Origin: a virus | Length of the DNA: 37,660 nucleotides | Strand: one strand, 5' to 3' | IMG/VR virus record: IMGVR_UViG_3300012984_000006 | Span: 1-37,660 of that record | Part shown: piece after piece, positions 22,669-29,982 of the stretch | Numbering within the stretch: position 1 is the first letter of the stretch | How the letters are laid out: every line of letters begins with the position of its first letter | Program-made: the position numbers and the translations under genes | Notes under the pieces: generated by a model | What the model saw: only the letters and a program-made list of their open reading frames with translations | Database searches by the model: none | Told to the model about the DNA's origin: nothing

Positions 22669-23097
22669 CTCGGTTCCCACTTTTAAACCGAGCGTGTTAC
22701 TGTGCGTGTAACAAGCTGACTCATCTAAACACTTGCGGGCTATCTTTTGTTTGCCCACACCATAAGTTTTCCTAATGTTTCAATCGTTCATCGTTTTCAA
22801 TTATAACTTTTGCTGATAGAGGCTGCCGGATTATACAAGATGTTTAGTCAGCCCTCACCCATCGCTACTCACATAGGTTATAACTCAAAGACATTTTCAA
22901 TTTGTCAAAGATTGATGACCAATTTAGGACATCTGACACCAGGTTTTTCGCCTTATCGGTGACTACTGTCGGCTAGCTTAAAATTTAGATTGATTTTTGA
23001 AAACATTGAGGTAGTCTCGAACCAATCATTTAATTTCTTGCAGAATTAGATATAGATTAAAGGAACCCTGAGGTCAAAAGCCTTGGGGTTTTTTATT
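22669..23097 (+). ncRNA. Long non-coding region with RNA-like long-range pairing and a terminator
   Basis: From 22521 to 23386 I see no gene. The region contains hairpins CTCGGTT/AACCGAG (22669-22692), GTTAC/GTAAC (22696-22712) and GGGC/GCCC (22737-22756). A long-range stem has GCTGAC plus TAAACA (22715-22731, with a five-base bulge) pairing with TGTTTAGTCAGC (22841-22852). It ends in an intrinsic terminator pointing rightward, so a plus-strand RNA of several hundred bases is plausible. The same stretch may also be the rtcB leader on the other strand. No promoter stands out. Confidence 0.4.
23064..23097 (+). terminator. Intrinsic terminator (rightward)
   Basis: AACCC-TG-AGG (23064-23073) pairs with CCT-TG-GGGTT (23081-23090) around a seven-base loop and runs into TTTTTTATTT. 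The T-run is on the plus strand only. It would end a rightward transcript arising in the non-coding region upstream. Confidence 0.75.
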
Positions 23098-23207
23098 TGA
23101 CTAACCGTAACATTTAACACTAATGTCACATTCAAGGATTCCTACTCCAATAGAAATCCATAACAATTTAATCGTTGTTTAATAAGTAAGTTAAGTTAGT
23201 ACAGACT

Positions 23208-23240
23208 AAGGCTGAGGTGTAAAAAACCTTGGCCTTTTTT
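23208..23240 (+). terminator. Second intrinsic terminator (rightward)
   Basis: AAGGC-TG-AGG (23208-23217) pairs with CCT-TG-GCCTT (23227-23236) and is followed by a T-rich run. The design, including the TG/TG internal mismatch, repeats the terminator 140 bp upstream. A short RNA of about 140 bases could lie between the two; no reading frame with a good start is seen there. Confidence 0.75.
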
Positions 23241-23255
23241 ATTTGAAGCTTATAA

Positions 23256-23332
23256 CGCACCACCGTCCATGGTGATGACTTTAAGAGGTCATCCTTGACC
23301 AAGCTCTAAAATATCGAAACACTTCAGGTGCG
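23256..23332 (+). promoter_or_regulatory. Closed multi-stem leader element upstream of the RusA-like gene
   Basis: CGCACC (23256-23261) pairs with GGTGCG (23327-23332), enclosing the hairpin ATGAC/GTCAT (23275-23292) and further short stems. A closed junction like this just before a gene resembles a cis-acting leader or riboswitch-like fold, but I recognise no known class. A TATAAT box (23361-23366) follows, without a good -35 partner, so the element may instead belong to a separate RNA. Confidence 0.35.
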
Positions 23333-23386
23333 CCACGGAAGGCTCTTTCCCTTTGTTGATTATAATTAACTAAAGTGTGCACGTAT

Positions 23387-23887
23387 ATGTTAAAAAAGCC
23401 CAAAAACCTATTAGTCTTTCATTGTGCCTTTGAAGTAAGCAATCACACATCTCTTAAGAATCCCAAAGTCATTCGTCAAAGTGGTTCTCGCCGCTATATA
23501 GCCTCATCATCAAAAGTTTTATCACTCAAACGTGAAGTGACAGCTTTGATCATGCAAGCGGCAAGAAAGTCCGTTTATGGCTCAATTACGCCCTATTTAA
23601 CAAACATCAACTTTCCTGTTCGAGCTGAGATCAAATTGATCTTCCCTGAAAGTCGACTCATTACGTTGAAAAAGACTCTGAATAAAAAGTGTGGCGATTT
23701 ATCAAACTTGTATCAAATGAGTGAAGACTGTTTAACGCATGCAGGCGTTTTGGAAGATGATTGTTGGATCAAAGATCACTCTGGATCTCAAATCATGATA
23801 AGCCCCGATAACAAATACTATCTAGACATTAGTCTTTATAAAATAAAGGATTTTAAATATGAACGATACCAGCCCACAATTAAGTAA
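23387..23887 (+). CDS. RusA-like Holliday junction resolvase
   Basis: The product has 166 residues from the ATG at 23387; the frame is open from 23375, but only through a GTG. The C-terminal half has the RusA pattern CGDLSNLYQMSEDCLTHAGV followed by LEDDCWIKD, with the acidic residues (D of GDLSNL, DD of LEDD) expected to hold the metal. RusA is a dimeric nuclease that cuts Holliday junctions. Here it would resolve branched DNA made by the annealing protein and free concatemers for packaging. Start and ribosome binding site are weak. Confidence 0.8.
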   Translation: MLKKPKNLLVFHCAFEVSNHTSLKNPKVIRQSGSRRYIASSSKVLSLKREVTALIMQAARKSVYGSITPYLTNINFPVRAEIKLIFPESRLITLKKTLNKKCGDLSNLYQMSEDCLTHAGVLEDDCWIKDHSGSQIMISPDNKYYLDISLYKIKDFKYERYQPTIK

Positions 23888-24080
23888 AAAGTTTTATCTC
23901 AATATTTATTTTAACCGCCACGCTAAGGGTGATGGTCAATACTTCTGTAAAGCTTTCTCAGATCCTGATAAAGCAAAAAATGATGGGGATAGCTACTTTG
24001 GCTATATCTCAACACTAGAGCTCCCAGAAAAGATGATTGAGTTCTTTAAGTCTCGAGACGAGAGTCTTTTGAAGGGCTAG
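23859..24080 (+). CDS. Small protein coupled to the resolvase, unknown
   Basis: The product has 73 residues, starting MNDTSPQLSKKFYLNIYFNR, with a Tyr/Phe/Asp-rich middle and a helical end. Its ATG lies inside the resolvase gene (29-bp overlap) after an AAAGGA site. The 3' end overlaps, tail to tail, a minus-strand gene by 35 bp. No family recognised. Confidence 0.6.
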   Translation: MNDTSPQLSKKFYLNIYFNRHAKGDGQYFCKAFSDPDKAKNDGDSYFGYISTLELPEKMIEFFKSRDESLLKG

Positions 24081-24252
24081 AGAACATCTCTGCAATTTCT
24101 AAGTTATTATAATACCTCAATGCTTTTTCTACATACATTGAAAATGTTAACCCATGTTCTTTTGACATTTTTCTTGCATCTTCAATAATAGCCGTAGGTA
24201 TTCTTGCTGGAACATGAATCTTTTTATTTTTCTTAGAAACTTTCTTTTTCAT
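24046..24252 (-). CDS. Ribbon-helix-helix DNA-binding protein (candidate cassette repressor)
   Basis: The product has 68 residues with a basic N-terminal arm (KKKVSKKNKK), a short strand (IHVPARIP) and two helices (TAIIEDARKMSKEHGLTFSMYVEKALRYY), the ribbon-helix-helix arrangement. It is the last gene of a three-gene minus-strand cassette whose promoter contains a perfect 18-bp palindrome, so autorepression is a natural guess. Its start overlaps the stop of the lipoprotein gene by 4 bp. Its 3' end overlaps the rightward gene at 23859. Confidence 0.7.
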   Translation of the reverse strand: MKKKVSKKNKKIHVPARIPTAIIEDARKMSKEHGLTFSMYVEKALRYYNNLEIAEMFSSPSKDSRLET

Positions 24253-24653
24253 TGTCTTACTCCGATGTTTAAATCTATCTCACAACCCCATAAGTCTGCA
24301 TATGATATGGCCTGATCGTTTCTAACAAAGTAGAACGAAAACTTATTATTTTCAACCGAGTACATAACACCCGTAACTCCTCTTGCTACTAAACACCCAC
24401 CGATATCCGTGTAACCTAATTGGTCTATCACTAACCCGTTTGTTACAAAAACTGTTGTAAAAAGGGAGTTCATATCAAATTCGTGTGATTGATATATAGC
24501 GCCTGTAAAGATAGGGGATGTTCTGTCATAAACCACATGGATCATTTGTGATCCGCTTGGAACTGTGTTGGGTGGTGTAAATTGCATGCCACCATGCTTT
24601 TTAGAACACGCAGCACTCAGCATAATGATTAATAATAAAACTAAATTCTTCAT
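24249..24653 (-). CDS. Exported lipoprotein (moron candidate)
   Basis: The product has 134 residues. The N-terminus is a lipoprotein signal: Lys-Asn, a hydrophobic core (LVLLLIIML) and lipobox LSAAC with Cys16. The residue after Cys is Ser, which in Gram-negative bacteria favours the outer membrane. The mature part is beta-rich with two Cys. Phage lipoproteins such as T5 Llp block receptors and exclude other phages, so a superinfection or conversion role is a reasonable inference. The gene lies in a minus-strand cassette with its own promoter. Confidence 0.75.
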   Translation of the reverse strand: MKNLVLLLIIMLSAACSKKHGGMQFTPPNTVPSGSQMIHVVYDRTSPIFTGAIYQSHEFDMNSLFTTVFVTNGLVIDQLGYTDIGGCLVARGVTGVMYSVENNKFSFYFVRNDQAISYADLWGCEIDLNIGVRQ

Positions 24654-24665
24654 AAATACTCCTCT

Positions 24666-24956
24666 TTAGTATTTCTCAAAGCTATGAAACTGACTCTCTT
24701 CAAAGCTTTCCACTAATTCTAAAATGTTTGAATCGATATAATGATTGATCGCACGTTCTATGTTTTTAATATCACTACAGGCAACCGATTTGATGTCTAT
24801 TTTTTGATCATCTAAAAATAATTCATAATTATCTTGAAACGTAATGTGCCCATCGCTCTCTTGAAGAATGATCGCACGTATTGATATGTCCTTAACATCG
24901 CTCGTTTCAACAGCGAATAGGTCGGTGTCCAATTTTACATAACTTTCGATGGTCAT
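24666..24956 (-). CDS. First gene of the moron-like cassette, unknown
   Basis: From the ATG at 24956 the product has 96 residues; a longer frame would start inside the promoter and is rejected. It is acidic and Ile/Asp-rich, alternating strands and helices (VKLDTDLFAVETSDVKD; SDIKNIERAINHYID). A TAGGAGATAG site precedes the ATG. It is the promoter-proximal gene of the cassette with the lipoprotein and the ribbon-helix-helix gene. I do not recognise the family. Confidence 0.6.
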   Translation of the reverse strand: MTIESYVKLDTDLFAVETSDVKDISIRAIILQESDGHITFQDNYELFLDDQKIDIKSVACSDIKNIERAINHYIDSNILELVESFEESQFHSFEKY

Positions 24957-24978
24957 AAAGCTATCTCCTATGTCATAT

Positions 24979-25007
24979 AGTATAACAAGTGTTATACATT
25001 GTGTCAA
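24979..25007 (-). promoter_or_regulatory. Consensus sigma-70 promoter with built-in palindromic operator
   Basis: On the minus strand a perfect TTGACA (25007-25002) and a near-perfect TATACT (24984-24979) are 17 bp apart. Between and over the -10 box lies the perfect inverted repeat GTATAAC-N4-GTTATAC (24980-24997). This is the strongest promoter I see in the window, placed so that a bound repressor would shut it. It drives the three-gene cassette 24956-24046, whose last gene is a likely DNA-binding protein. Confidence 0.85.
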
Positions 25008-25053
25008 TAAGAAAAGATTCACAATTTACATTTAACTGTGGTAGGAATGTTGC

Positions 25054-25782
25054 ATGGATTATATTGAACTTAATAAGCAATTTAATGAAGCTAAACCCTT
25101 TAGGCATGTTGTGATTGATAACTGGTTTTCTAACTGCAAAGCACTTATCGAAGATTTTCCAGCTCCAAACTCAGACTGGTACACTTATGACAACATTTTT
25201 GAGAAAAAAAGGGCAATAGATCAACTTGGTAAAATGCCAGATCTCATCGCTTTATTTTTAATGGAATGCAATTGCCATAAGTTCATCAATCAGCTTGAGC
25301 TCATTACCGGTATCGACGGTTTAATTGGCGATCCATGGTATCGAGGTGGTGGCATGCACCAAATTCTCCCTGGTGGTAAGCTTGATATCCATGTTGATTT
25401 TAACTGGCACCAAAAGCTAAAGCTCGATCGTCGTTTAAATGTGATCCTATATCTTAACGAAGACTGGAAGGAAGAATATGGCGGTCATTTAGAATTATGG
25501 AACGCTAGCATGACCCAGTGTGAAAAAAAGATTTTACCTATTGCCAACCGTTTAGTGATATTTGAGACTACGGAAACTTCCTATCACGGGCATCCCGATC
25601 CCGTAAATTGCCCGGATGGGATGACTCGTAAATCTCTTGCTCTTTACTACTATACCAATGGTCGTCCAGAGCATGAAAAGGCCGCACCACACTCGACTAA
25701 ATTTCAGATGCGTCCGACCGATCAAACCAGTGCCGAGATTGAAGAATTAAGGCGCAAACGAAATGAAGGACGATTGAAATGA
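25054..25782 (+). CDS. 2-oxoglutarate/Fe(II)-dependent oxygenase
   Basis: The product has 242 residues with the double-stranded beta-helix pattern of prolyl-hydroxylase-like oxygenases. It has His113-x-Asp115 (DIHVDFN), the partner strand LNVILYLNEDW, a GGHLELW strand, a distal His in SYHGHPDP (about 178-180), and Arg192 (TRKSLALYYY) to bind 2-oxoglutarate. It would hydroxylate a protein side chain, a sugar or another small substrate. It heads a rightward block with sugar-nucleotide and transferase genes, so its substrate may belong to the same surface-modification pathway; that link is inference. Confidence 0.85.
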   Translation: MDYIELNKQFNEAKPFRHVVIDNWFSNCKALIEDFPAPNSDWYTYDNIFEKKRAIDQLGKMPDLIALFLMECNCHKFINQLELITGIDGLIGDPWYRGGGMHQILPGGKLDIHVDFNWHQKLKLDRRLNVILYLNEDWKEEYGGHLELWNASMTQCEKKILPIANRLVIFETTETSYHGHPDPVNCPDGMTRKSLALYYYTNGRPEHEKAAPHSTKFQMRPTDQTSAEIEELRRKRNEGRLK

Positions 25783-26042
25783 GTAGAACTAGTTGGAAAA
25801 AAGAGTTTTTAAAAGTCTTTGAGCGAACTGGCGATAGCTTTGAAAACATAAAAACAACCCTTAGCTCTGAAGAAATGCAAAAAGAATTTGATAATGATTA
25901 TGGTGGAGTTGAAGGCGCGCCATTTACCGCTTGGTCTGATAAATATGTTTATTTTCCTATTTGTTATGATGGATCAGAATGGATAGGCTGGGTAGAAAGA
26001 AATCCATGTGATACGCCATCACTACATCAAGGTGGTGGATAA
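25779..26042 (+). CDS. Small conserved phage protein, unknown
   Basis: The product has 87 residues. The central and C-terminal part PFTAWSDKYVYFPICYDGSEWIG followed by RNPC...HQGGG is a pattern I know from small proteins in many phages, function unknown. It overlaps the oxygenase stop by 4 bp (ATGA) and its stop shares a base with the next start, so it is translated within the sugar-related block. Confidence 0.65.
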   Translation: MSRTSWKKEFLKVFERTGDSFENIKTTLSSEEMQKEFDNDYGGVEGAPFTAWSDKYVYFPICYDGSEWIGWVERNPCDTPSLHQGGG

Positions 26043-27031
26043 TGAAAAGAATTCTGATAACTGGAAGCGCTGGGTTTGTTGCAAGTCACCTTGTTGAACA
26101 TGTTTTAGCAAACACAGACTGGCATGTAATAGGGATTGATTCTTTTAAACATCGTGGTGATTCTTTCCGGATTGTTGGAGATCCAAAGCGCTATGATGTT
26201 TATTGCCATGATTTAACATCACCCATTTCACATAGACTCATTGATAAAATTGGACATGTGGATTACGTGATGATGATTGCCAGTGAATCCCACGTAGATC
26301 GTTCTATCTCAGACCCAGTTCCATTTATTGAAAACAACATTAAACTTACACTTAATGTTTTGGAATACTGTAGACAAATAAAGCCTGAAAAAATCATTCA
26401 ATGCTCAACTGATGAAGTTTTTGGGCCGGCACCAGAAAACTACGCCCATCATGAGTGGGATGTAATTGCGCCATCTAATCCCTATGCTGCAAGTAAAGCC
26501 TCACAAGACGCTATCGCTTTTTCTTATTGGAGAACATACAACTGCCCCATCATGGTTACTCATTGCATGAACATGATCGGGGAACGTCAAGATACTGAGA
26601 AGTTTATTCCGATGTGTATTAAGAAAATAATTAAAGGCGACACGATTACAATCCATGCTAATTCTGATAGATCAAAAATAGGATCACGCATGTACATTCA
26701 TGCTAGAAACTTAGCAGACGCATGGCTTTATCTTTTAAACAATCACACTCCAACAAAGTATGGAGAGAGTGAAAGATTAGATAAGTTTAACATCGTGGGT
26801 GAATTAGAATTAAACAATCTAGAGGTCGCACAATTTATTGCTGAGACTCTCAATATGCCACTTAAATATGATCTTGTAGATTTTCATTCTTCCAGGCCGG
26901 GGCATGACCTCAGATATGCGCTTAATGGTAATAAGATCTATGAAATGGGATGGCGTCCACCAGTGCCTTTAAAAGATTCTTTAAAGAAAATGATCCAATG
27001 GACTATTGATCATCAGGAGTGGTTGAAATGA
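26042..27031 (+). CDS. NAD-dependent sugar-nucleotide 4,6-dehydratase/epimerase (RmlB-like SDR)
   Basis: The product has 329 residues, an extended short-chain dehydrogenase/reductase. It shows the NAD-binding GSAGFVASH (8-16), the dehydratase catalytic STDE (122-125, in CSTDEVFG) and the Y148-x3-K152 pair (YAASKAS). The TDE triad points to a dTDP- or CDP-hexose 4,6-dehydratase rather than a simple epimerase. It would make a deoxy-sugar donor for the transferase encoded downstream. The rest of a deoxysugar pathway is absent, so the host must supply the nucleotidyl sugar and further steps. Confidence 0.88.
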   Translation: MKRILITGSAGFVASHLVEHVLANTDWHVIGIDSFKHRGDSFRIVGDPKRYDVYCHDLTSPISHRLIDKIGHVDYVMMIASESHVDRSISDPVPFIENNIKLTLNVLEYCRQIKPEKIIQCSTDEVFGPAPENYAHHEWDVIAPSNPYAASKASQDAIAFSYWRTYNCPIMVTHCMNMIGERQDTEKFIPMCIKKIIKGDTITIHANSDRSKIGSRMYIHARNLADAWLYLLNNHTPTKYGESERLDKFNIVGELELNNLEVAQFIAETLNMPLKYDLVDFHSSRPGHDLRYALNGNKIYEMGWRPPVPLKDSLKKMIQWTIDHQEWLK

Positions 27032-27219
27032 AATACAAATACCGTGTAGTTAAGAATAAAAAAGATGTATATAAAATTCAGTTTATGCTCGATGAACCTG
27101 GAAGACAGTGGCATTTTTGGAGTATGTGTGATGAATTTTCTTCTAAAGAAGAGGCACTGAAACAAATTGAATTTTTAAAGCAAAAAGATCTTGAACAAGA
27201 ATGGGTTGTGGTCGAATGA
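27028..27219 (+). CDS. Small protein in the sugar block, unknown
   Basis: The product has 63 residues from the ATG at 27028, which overlaps the dehydratase stop (ATGA); an in-frame GTG at 27019 is less likely. It is basic at the start (KYKYRVVKNKKD) and has a WHFWSMCDEFSSKEEALKQIEFL stretch suggesting a small beta-alpha fold. No family recognised. Confidence 0.55.
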   Translation: MKYKYRVVKNKKDVYKIQFMLDEPGRQWHFWSMCDEFSSKEEALKQIEFLKQKDLEQEWVVVE

Positions 27220-27410
27220 AACTTACTGCAAATGAGATTAAGCATCTTCAAGAATCACGCAGATGCGAGGCGTGTAATCACTTGATGGCTCTTCATACTA
27301 CTCACTGTTGCTATTCATGTGATGTGGATGGATGTCCATGCGTATGGGATAAAGTTGATGATCATCTTAAGGATAAAATTGAACCACTTGTTTTGGTGGA
27401 GTTAAAATGA
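27216..27410 (+). CDS. Small cysteine-rich zinc-binding protein
   Basis: The product has 64 residues from the ATG at 27216, overlapping the previous stop (ATGA). After a helix (TANEIKHLQESRR) come eight Cys and two His: CEAC, HTTHCCYSC, GCPC, the pattern of a compact zinc-binding domain. It sits between the dehydratase and the glycosyltransferase. Whether it belongs to the pathway or regulates expression cannot be told. Confidence 0.6.
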   Translation: MKLTANEIKHLQESRRCEACNHLMALHTTHCCYSCDVDGCPCVWDKVDDHLKDKIEPLVLVELK

Positions 27411-28201
27411 ATCAACTCCCTTTTGTATCAATCTTGGTTGTTACCTATTTAGAGAGTAATCAGAAATATTTAGATCTTTGTTTGGATTCCATTGAAAACC
27501 TCAACTATCCAAAAGACAGAATGGAAGTCATACTACTTTCAAGTGGTGAGTATGAACCAATGTTTAAAGAATCTCTCATTACAGTTCATTCCCACATGAA
27601 AACTCAACAACACTATCCTGAAAGCATTAATCGTGGTGCAAGTCTAGCTGATGAAAAAACAGACCATTACTTTATCCTAAATGATGATGTCATTTTAACA
27701 AAAGATTCTTTAAAAGAACTTGTTGAAACGATTGGTCCTATGGAGTGTGTGGCACAACCCATTTCAAATTGTGACAACCATATGAGATATGAACTTCAAT
27801 TCTATGCAGGCGCTAATTCTTTAAGTGTTCCAGCAAGCGCTTTATTAAAACGCTTTTATCGATATGAAGAGGACACAAAAGACTTTTGGCAGGCGCTTAA
27901 ATATTCTAGATCTGTTTATCCACGTGGTATTTTACTTCAAGAATGGGTAGCTTTTTACGCAACACTTATCCCTAAGAAAGTATGGGATAAAGTTGGCCCC
28001 CTTGATCCCAAGTACAAGACAGGACAAGATGATATCGATTACTGTAGACGCGCTAAAGCCTTGAAGATTCCGGCTGTTGTATGCCTATCATCATTTGTGT
28101 TTCACTTTGGCGGCGTTACCGCTGATCAAGTTCTTGACTGGGATACAAGGAGTTATAACATCAATTACTACAAGGAAAAATGGGGAGAGATGCCGACATG
28201 A
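27407..28201 (+). CDS. Family 2 glycosyltransferase
   Basis: The product has 264 residues. It has a GT-A family 2 start (VSILVVTYLES), a second acidic region LNDDVILTKD (92-101) equivalent to the metal-binding site, and a late GQDDIDYCRRAKAL segment like the catalytic base region of rhamnosyl-type transferases. It has no membrane segment, so it acts on soluble or membrane-associated acceptors in the cytoplasm. The donor could come from the dehydratase two genes upstream. Its stop overlaps the next start by 4 bp. Confidence 0.85.
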   Translation: MNQLPFVSILVVTYLESNQKYLDLCLDSIENLNYPKDRMEVILLSSGEYEPMFKESLITVHSHMKTQQHYPESINRGASLADEKTDHYFILNDDVILTKDSLKELVETIGPMECVAQPISNCDNHMRYELQFYAGANSLSVPASALLKRFYRYEEDTKDFWQALKYSRSVYPRGILLQEWVAFYATLIPKKVWDKVGPLDPKYKTGQDDIDYCRRAKALKIPAVVCLSSFVFHFGGVTADQVLDWDTRSYNINYYKEKWGEMPT

Positions 28202-28737
28202 TTGATATTGACCAACTACTCAAAGAGTACAAACAAACCACGCCTGATATCTGTGAGCACATGGACACCCTAACTGAGCTTGCGAAAGAATGTGATCACA
28301 TTACTGAGATGGGATTCCGACATGGAGCCAGTGCTTGCGCAATGCTTAAGGCTCAACCCAAAAAACTCATTAGTTATGATCTTCAAATACCAGATGCTTG
28401 TCGAACCGTTTTTGATCTTGTTAAAGGCAATACGGAAGTCCAGCTGATTCAAGGTAATACTCTTGAAGTTCAGATTGAAGAAACAGACATGCTATTTATC
28501 GATACTCTTCATACCTATGATCAACTCAAAGAAGAATTAAGACTTCATGGCAACAAGGCAAAGAAGTATTTAGTATTTCATGACACTGAAACATTTGGAT
28601 TAAAAGGTGAAGATGGTTCCGAGCGAGGTCTCAAGAACGCCTTTAATGAATATAAAGTTCTTAACCCACATTGGTCTCTATATCGCCATTATGATAATAA
28701 CAATGGCCTCACTATTTTAAAAAGAGTGCCAGAATGA
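28198..28737 (+). CDS. Methyltransferase-like (Rossmann) protein
   Basis: The product has 179 residues from the ATG at 28198 (ATGA overlap with the glycosyltransferase). EMGFRHGASA resembles the glycine-rich SAM-binding loop, ISYDLQIPD the acidic end of strand 2, and DMLFIDTLHTYDQLKEEL the TylF/CmcI or class 24 methyltransferase motif, followed by LVFHDT. It could methylate a sugar or a protein, consistent with the neighbouring genes. The loop is not a perfect SAM motif, so activity is likely but not certain. Confidence 0.75.
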   Translation: MIDIDQLLKEYKQTTPDICEHMDTLTELAKECDHITEMGFRHGASACAMLKAQPKKLISYDLQIPDACRTVFDLVKGNTEVQLIQGNTLEVQIEETDMLFIDTLHTYDQLKEELRLHGNKAKKYLVFHDTETFGLKGEDGSERGLKNAFNEYKVLNPHWSLYRHYDNNNGLTILKRVPE

Positions 28738-28928
28738 ATATCCTCTTTTTATACTTACTTTGTGGGATGATTTATACGACAGCGCTTGATCTTGATACCA
28801 GACGAGCCATCTTTAAACAAACGCTTATCAAAAAACCTTTCCGCTTTGATATTGTACATGTCATTACAACACTCATTTGGCCTTATCTAATCGTCTCAGA
28901 CATCATCTTTTTATTGAGGAAAAAATGA
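28734..28928 (+). CDS. Small membrane protein
   Basis: The product has 64 residues with a hydrophobic N-terminal segment (about 2-16), a basic middle (RRAIFKQTLIKKPFRFD) and a second hydrophobic segment (about 41-60) ending in Arg-Lys-Lys, suggesting two membrane passes with a cytoplasmic basic loop. It overlaps the methyltransferase-like gene by 4 bp and the next gene by 4 bp. Function unknown. Confidence 0.6.
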   Translation: MNILFLYLLCGMIYTTALDLDTRRAIFKQTLIKKPFRFDIVHVITTLIWPYLIVSDIIFLLRKK

Positions 28929-29182
28929 AGACTCTAGCCCCACAACTAAGAACTGAAAGCTTAATACTAGACCCCATCTTTCAATTAGCTATAAAAGAGC
29001 AAGCTTACGGTAAAATCAAAGACATGATAGCTGATACTGTAAGACACGCCTACCTCGACTTTTCACATGATCTTTTAAACCAACTTGAAAAAGAAGTCAG
29101 ATCCGGTGAAGAGCTCACAATTGATCAGATCAGACGCATTCGTGATGGCCTTAACATTACTAGGAACTTTAAACCACTTTAG
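28925..29182 (+). CDS. Small helical protein, unknown
   Basis: The product has 85 residues from the ATG at 28925, which overlaps the stop of the membrane protein (ATGA) and follows TTGAGGAAAA. It is mostly helical (LNQLEKEVRSGEELTIDQIRRIRD). It comes shortly before the packaging genes. No family recognised. Confidence 0.6.
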   Translation: MKTLAPQLRTESLILDPIFQLAIKEQAYGKIKDMIADTVRHAYLDFSHDLLNQLEKEVRSGEELTIDQIRRIRDGLNITRNFKPL

Positions 29183-29190
29183 GAGAAATT

Positions 29191-29388
29191 ATGAGCAAAA
29201 CATTAGATTTAAAAACCGTTAAAGAAAAAGCCGAAAGCATTCATACTTTATTAGAAGACTTGTCTTTAAGACATCAACAGCTTGTTTTAGACTATGTTGG
29301 ACATTCTCTTCGTTTAGAAGAACAGTTATGGTGGTCAAACAATCCTCCGGTTGCCTTAGAAACAATTAAAGAACCACTTATCAAATAA
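29191..29388 (+). CDS. Small helical protein before the packaging genes
   Basis: The product has 65 residues, predicted helical (TVKEKAESIHTLLEDLSLRHQQLVLDY), with a Trp-Trp pair near residue 50. A TAGGAGAA site precedes the ATG. It is the last gene of the accessory block; a 168-bp untranslated leader follows it. No family recognised. Confidence 0.6.
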   Translation: MSKTLDLKTVKEKAESIHTLLEDLSLRHQQLVLDYVGHSLRLEEQLWWSNNPPVALETIKEPLIK

Positions 29389-29403
29389 CTAGACTTTATA
29401 TCC

Positions 29404-29433
29404 TTGACTAAAGAGGCGATGCTTTAGTTATAT
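29404..29433 (+). promoter_or_regulatory. Possible late promoter and structured leader before terS
   Basis: TTGACT (29404-29409) and TTATAT (29428-29433) are 18 bp apart, giving a plausible sigma-70 promoter just after the end of the accessory block. The 168-bp untranslated stretch from 29389 to 29556 also holds the hairpins GCCTAG/CTAGGC and TGAAC/GTTCA shortly before the terS ribosome binding site. It may start the late transcript and may also contain the packaging start region. Confidence 0.4.
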
Positions 29434-29556
29434 GAGCATGAGATAGGTGTTTAAGATTGCAAGTCGAGATGCCTATGTAATTTGTTAGGGTTCGCCTAGA
29501 CCTTAAAACTAGGCACTTCACTGAACATTGAAGTTCAACACGAAGGATTGATTCTT

Positions 29557-29982
29557 ATGGATAAGAAACGCCCAAAACCAAAACACGCCATTCCAGGCAA
29601 ACAAGACTTTCAAAAGATTCACGAAGCACCAAAGCACGAAGACCTTGAAAAGTATGGTATCGCTGGCCTTAATCATGAACAGATTGCCTCAATATTAGGC
29701 ATGTCTAAAGATACATTAGAGCGATTCTTTAAGTCTGACCCGACGCTGCATGCGGCTGTAGAAAAGGGTAAATCCAATTCTATTCTTAAGGTTGCAGGCA
29801 CTGCTTATCAAATGGCAGTCTCAGGTGATGTGCCAGCCATGACCATGTTCTATTTAAAGACCCGTGCTAAGTGGAAAGAAACTCACGTAGTTGAAGAGCG
29901 CCCTGATGATGACACTCAAGCCAAACTAGACCAGATGGCTGAAGAGATTAAGCGTATCGCTAAAAAACCAAGCTATGACTAA
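29557..29982 (+). CDS. terS: Terminase small subunit
   Basis: The product has 141 residues from the ATG at 29557, nine bases after a GAAGGA site; a TTG touching that site is rejected. A helix-turn-helix (about 37-57, HEQIASILGMSKDTLERFF) is followed by helices and the typical DVPAMTMFYLKTRAKWKE section of phage small terminases. It would recognise the phage packaging site and bring DNA to the large subunit. It overlaps the large-terminase start by 8 bp. Confidence 0.85.
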   Translation: MDKKRPKPKHAIPGKQDFQKIHEAPKHEDLEKYGIAGLNHEQIASILGMSKDTLERFFKSDPTLHAAVEKGKSNSILKVAGTAYQMAVSGDVPAMTMFYLKTRAKWKETHVVEERPDDDTQAKLDQMAEEIKRIAKKPSYD

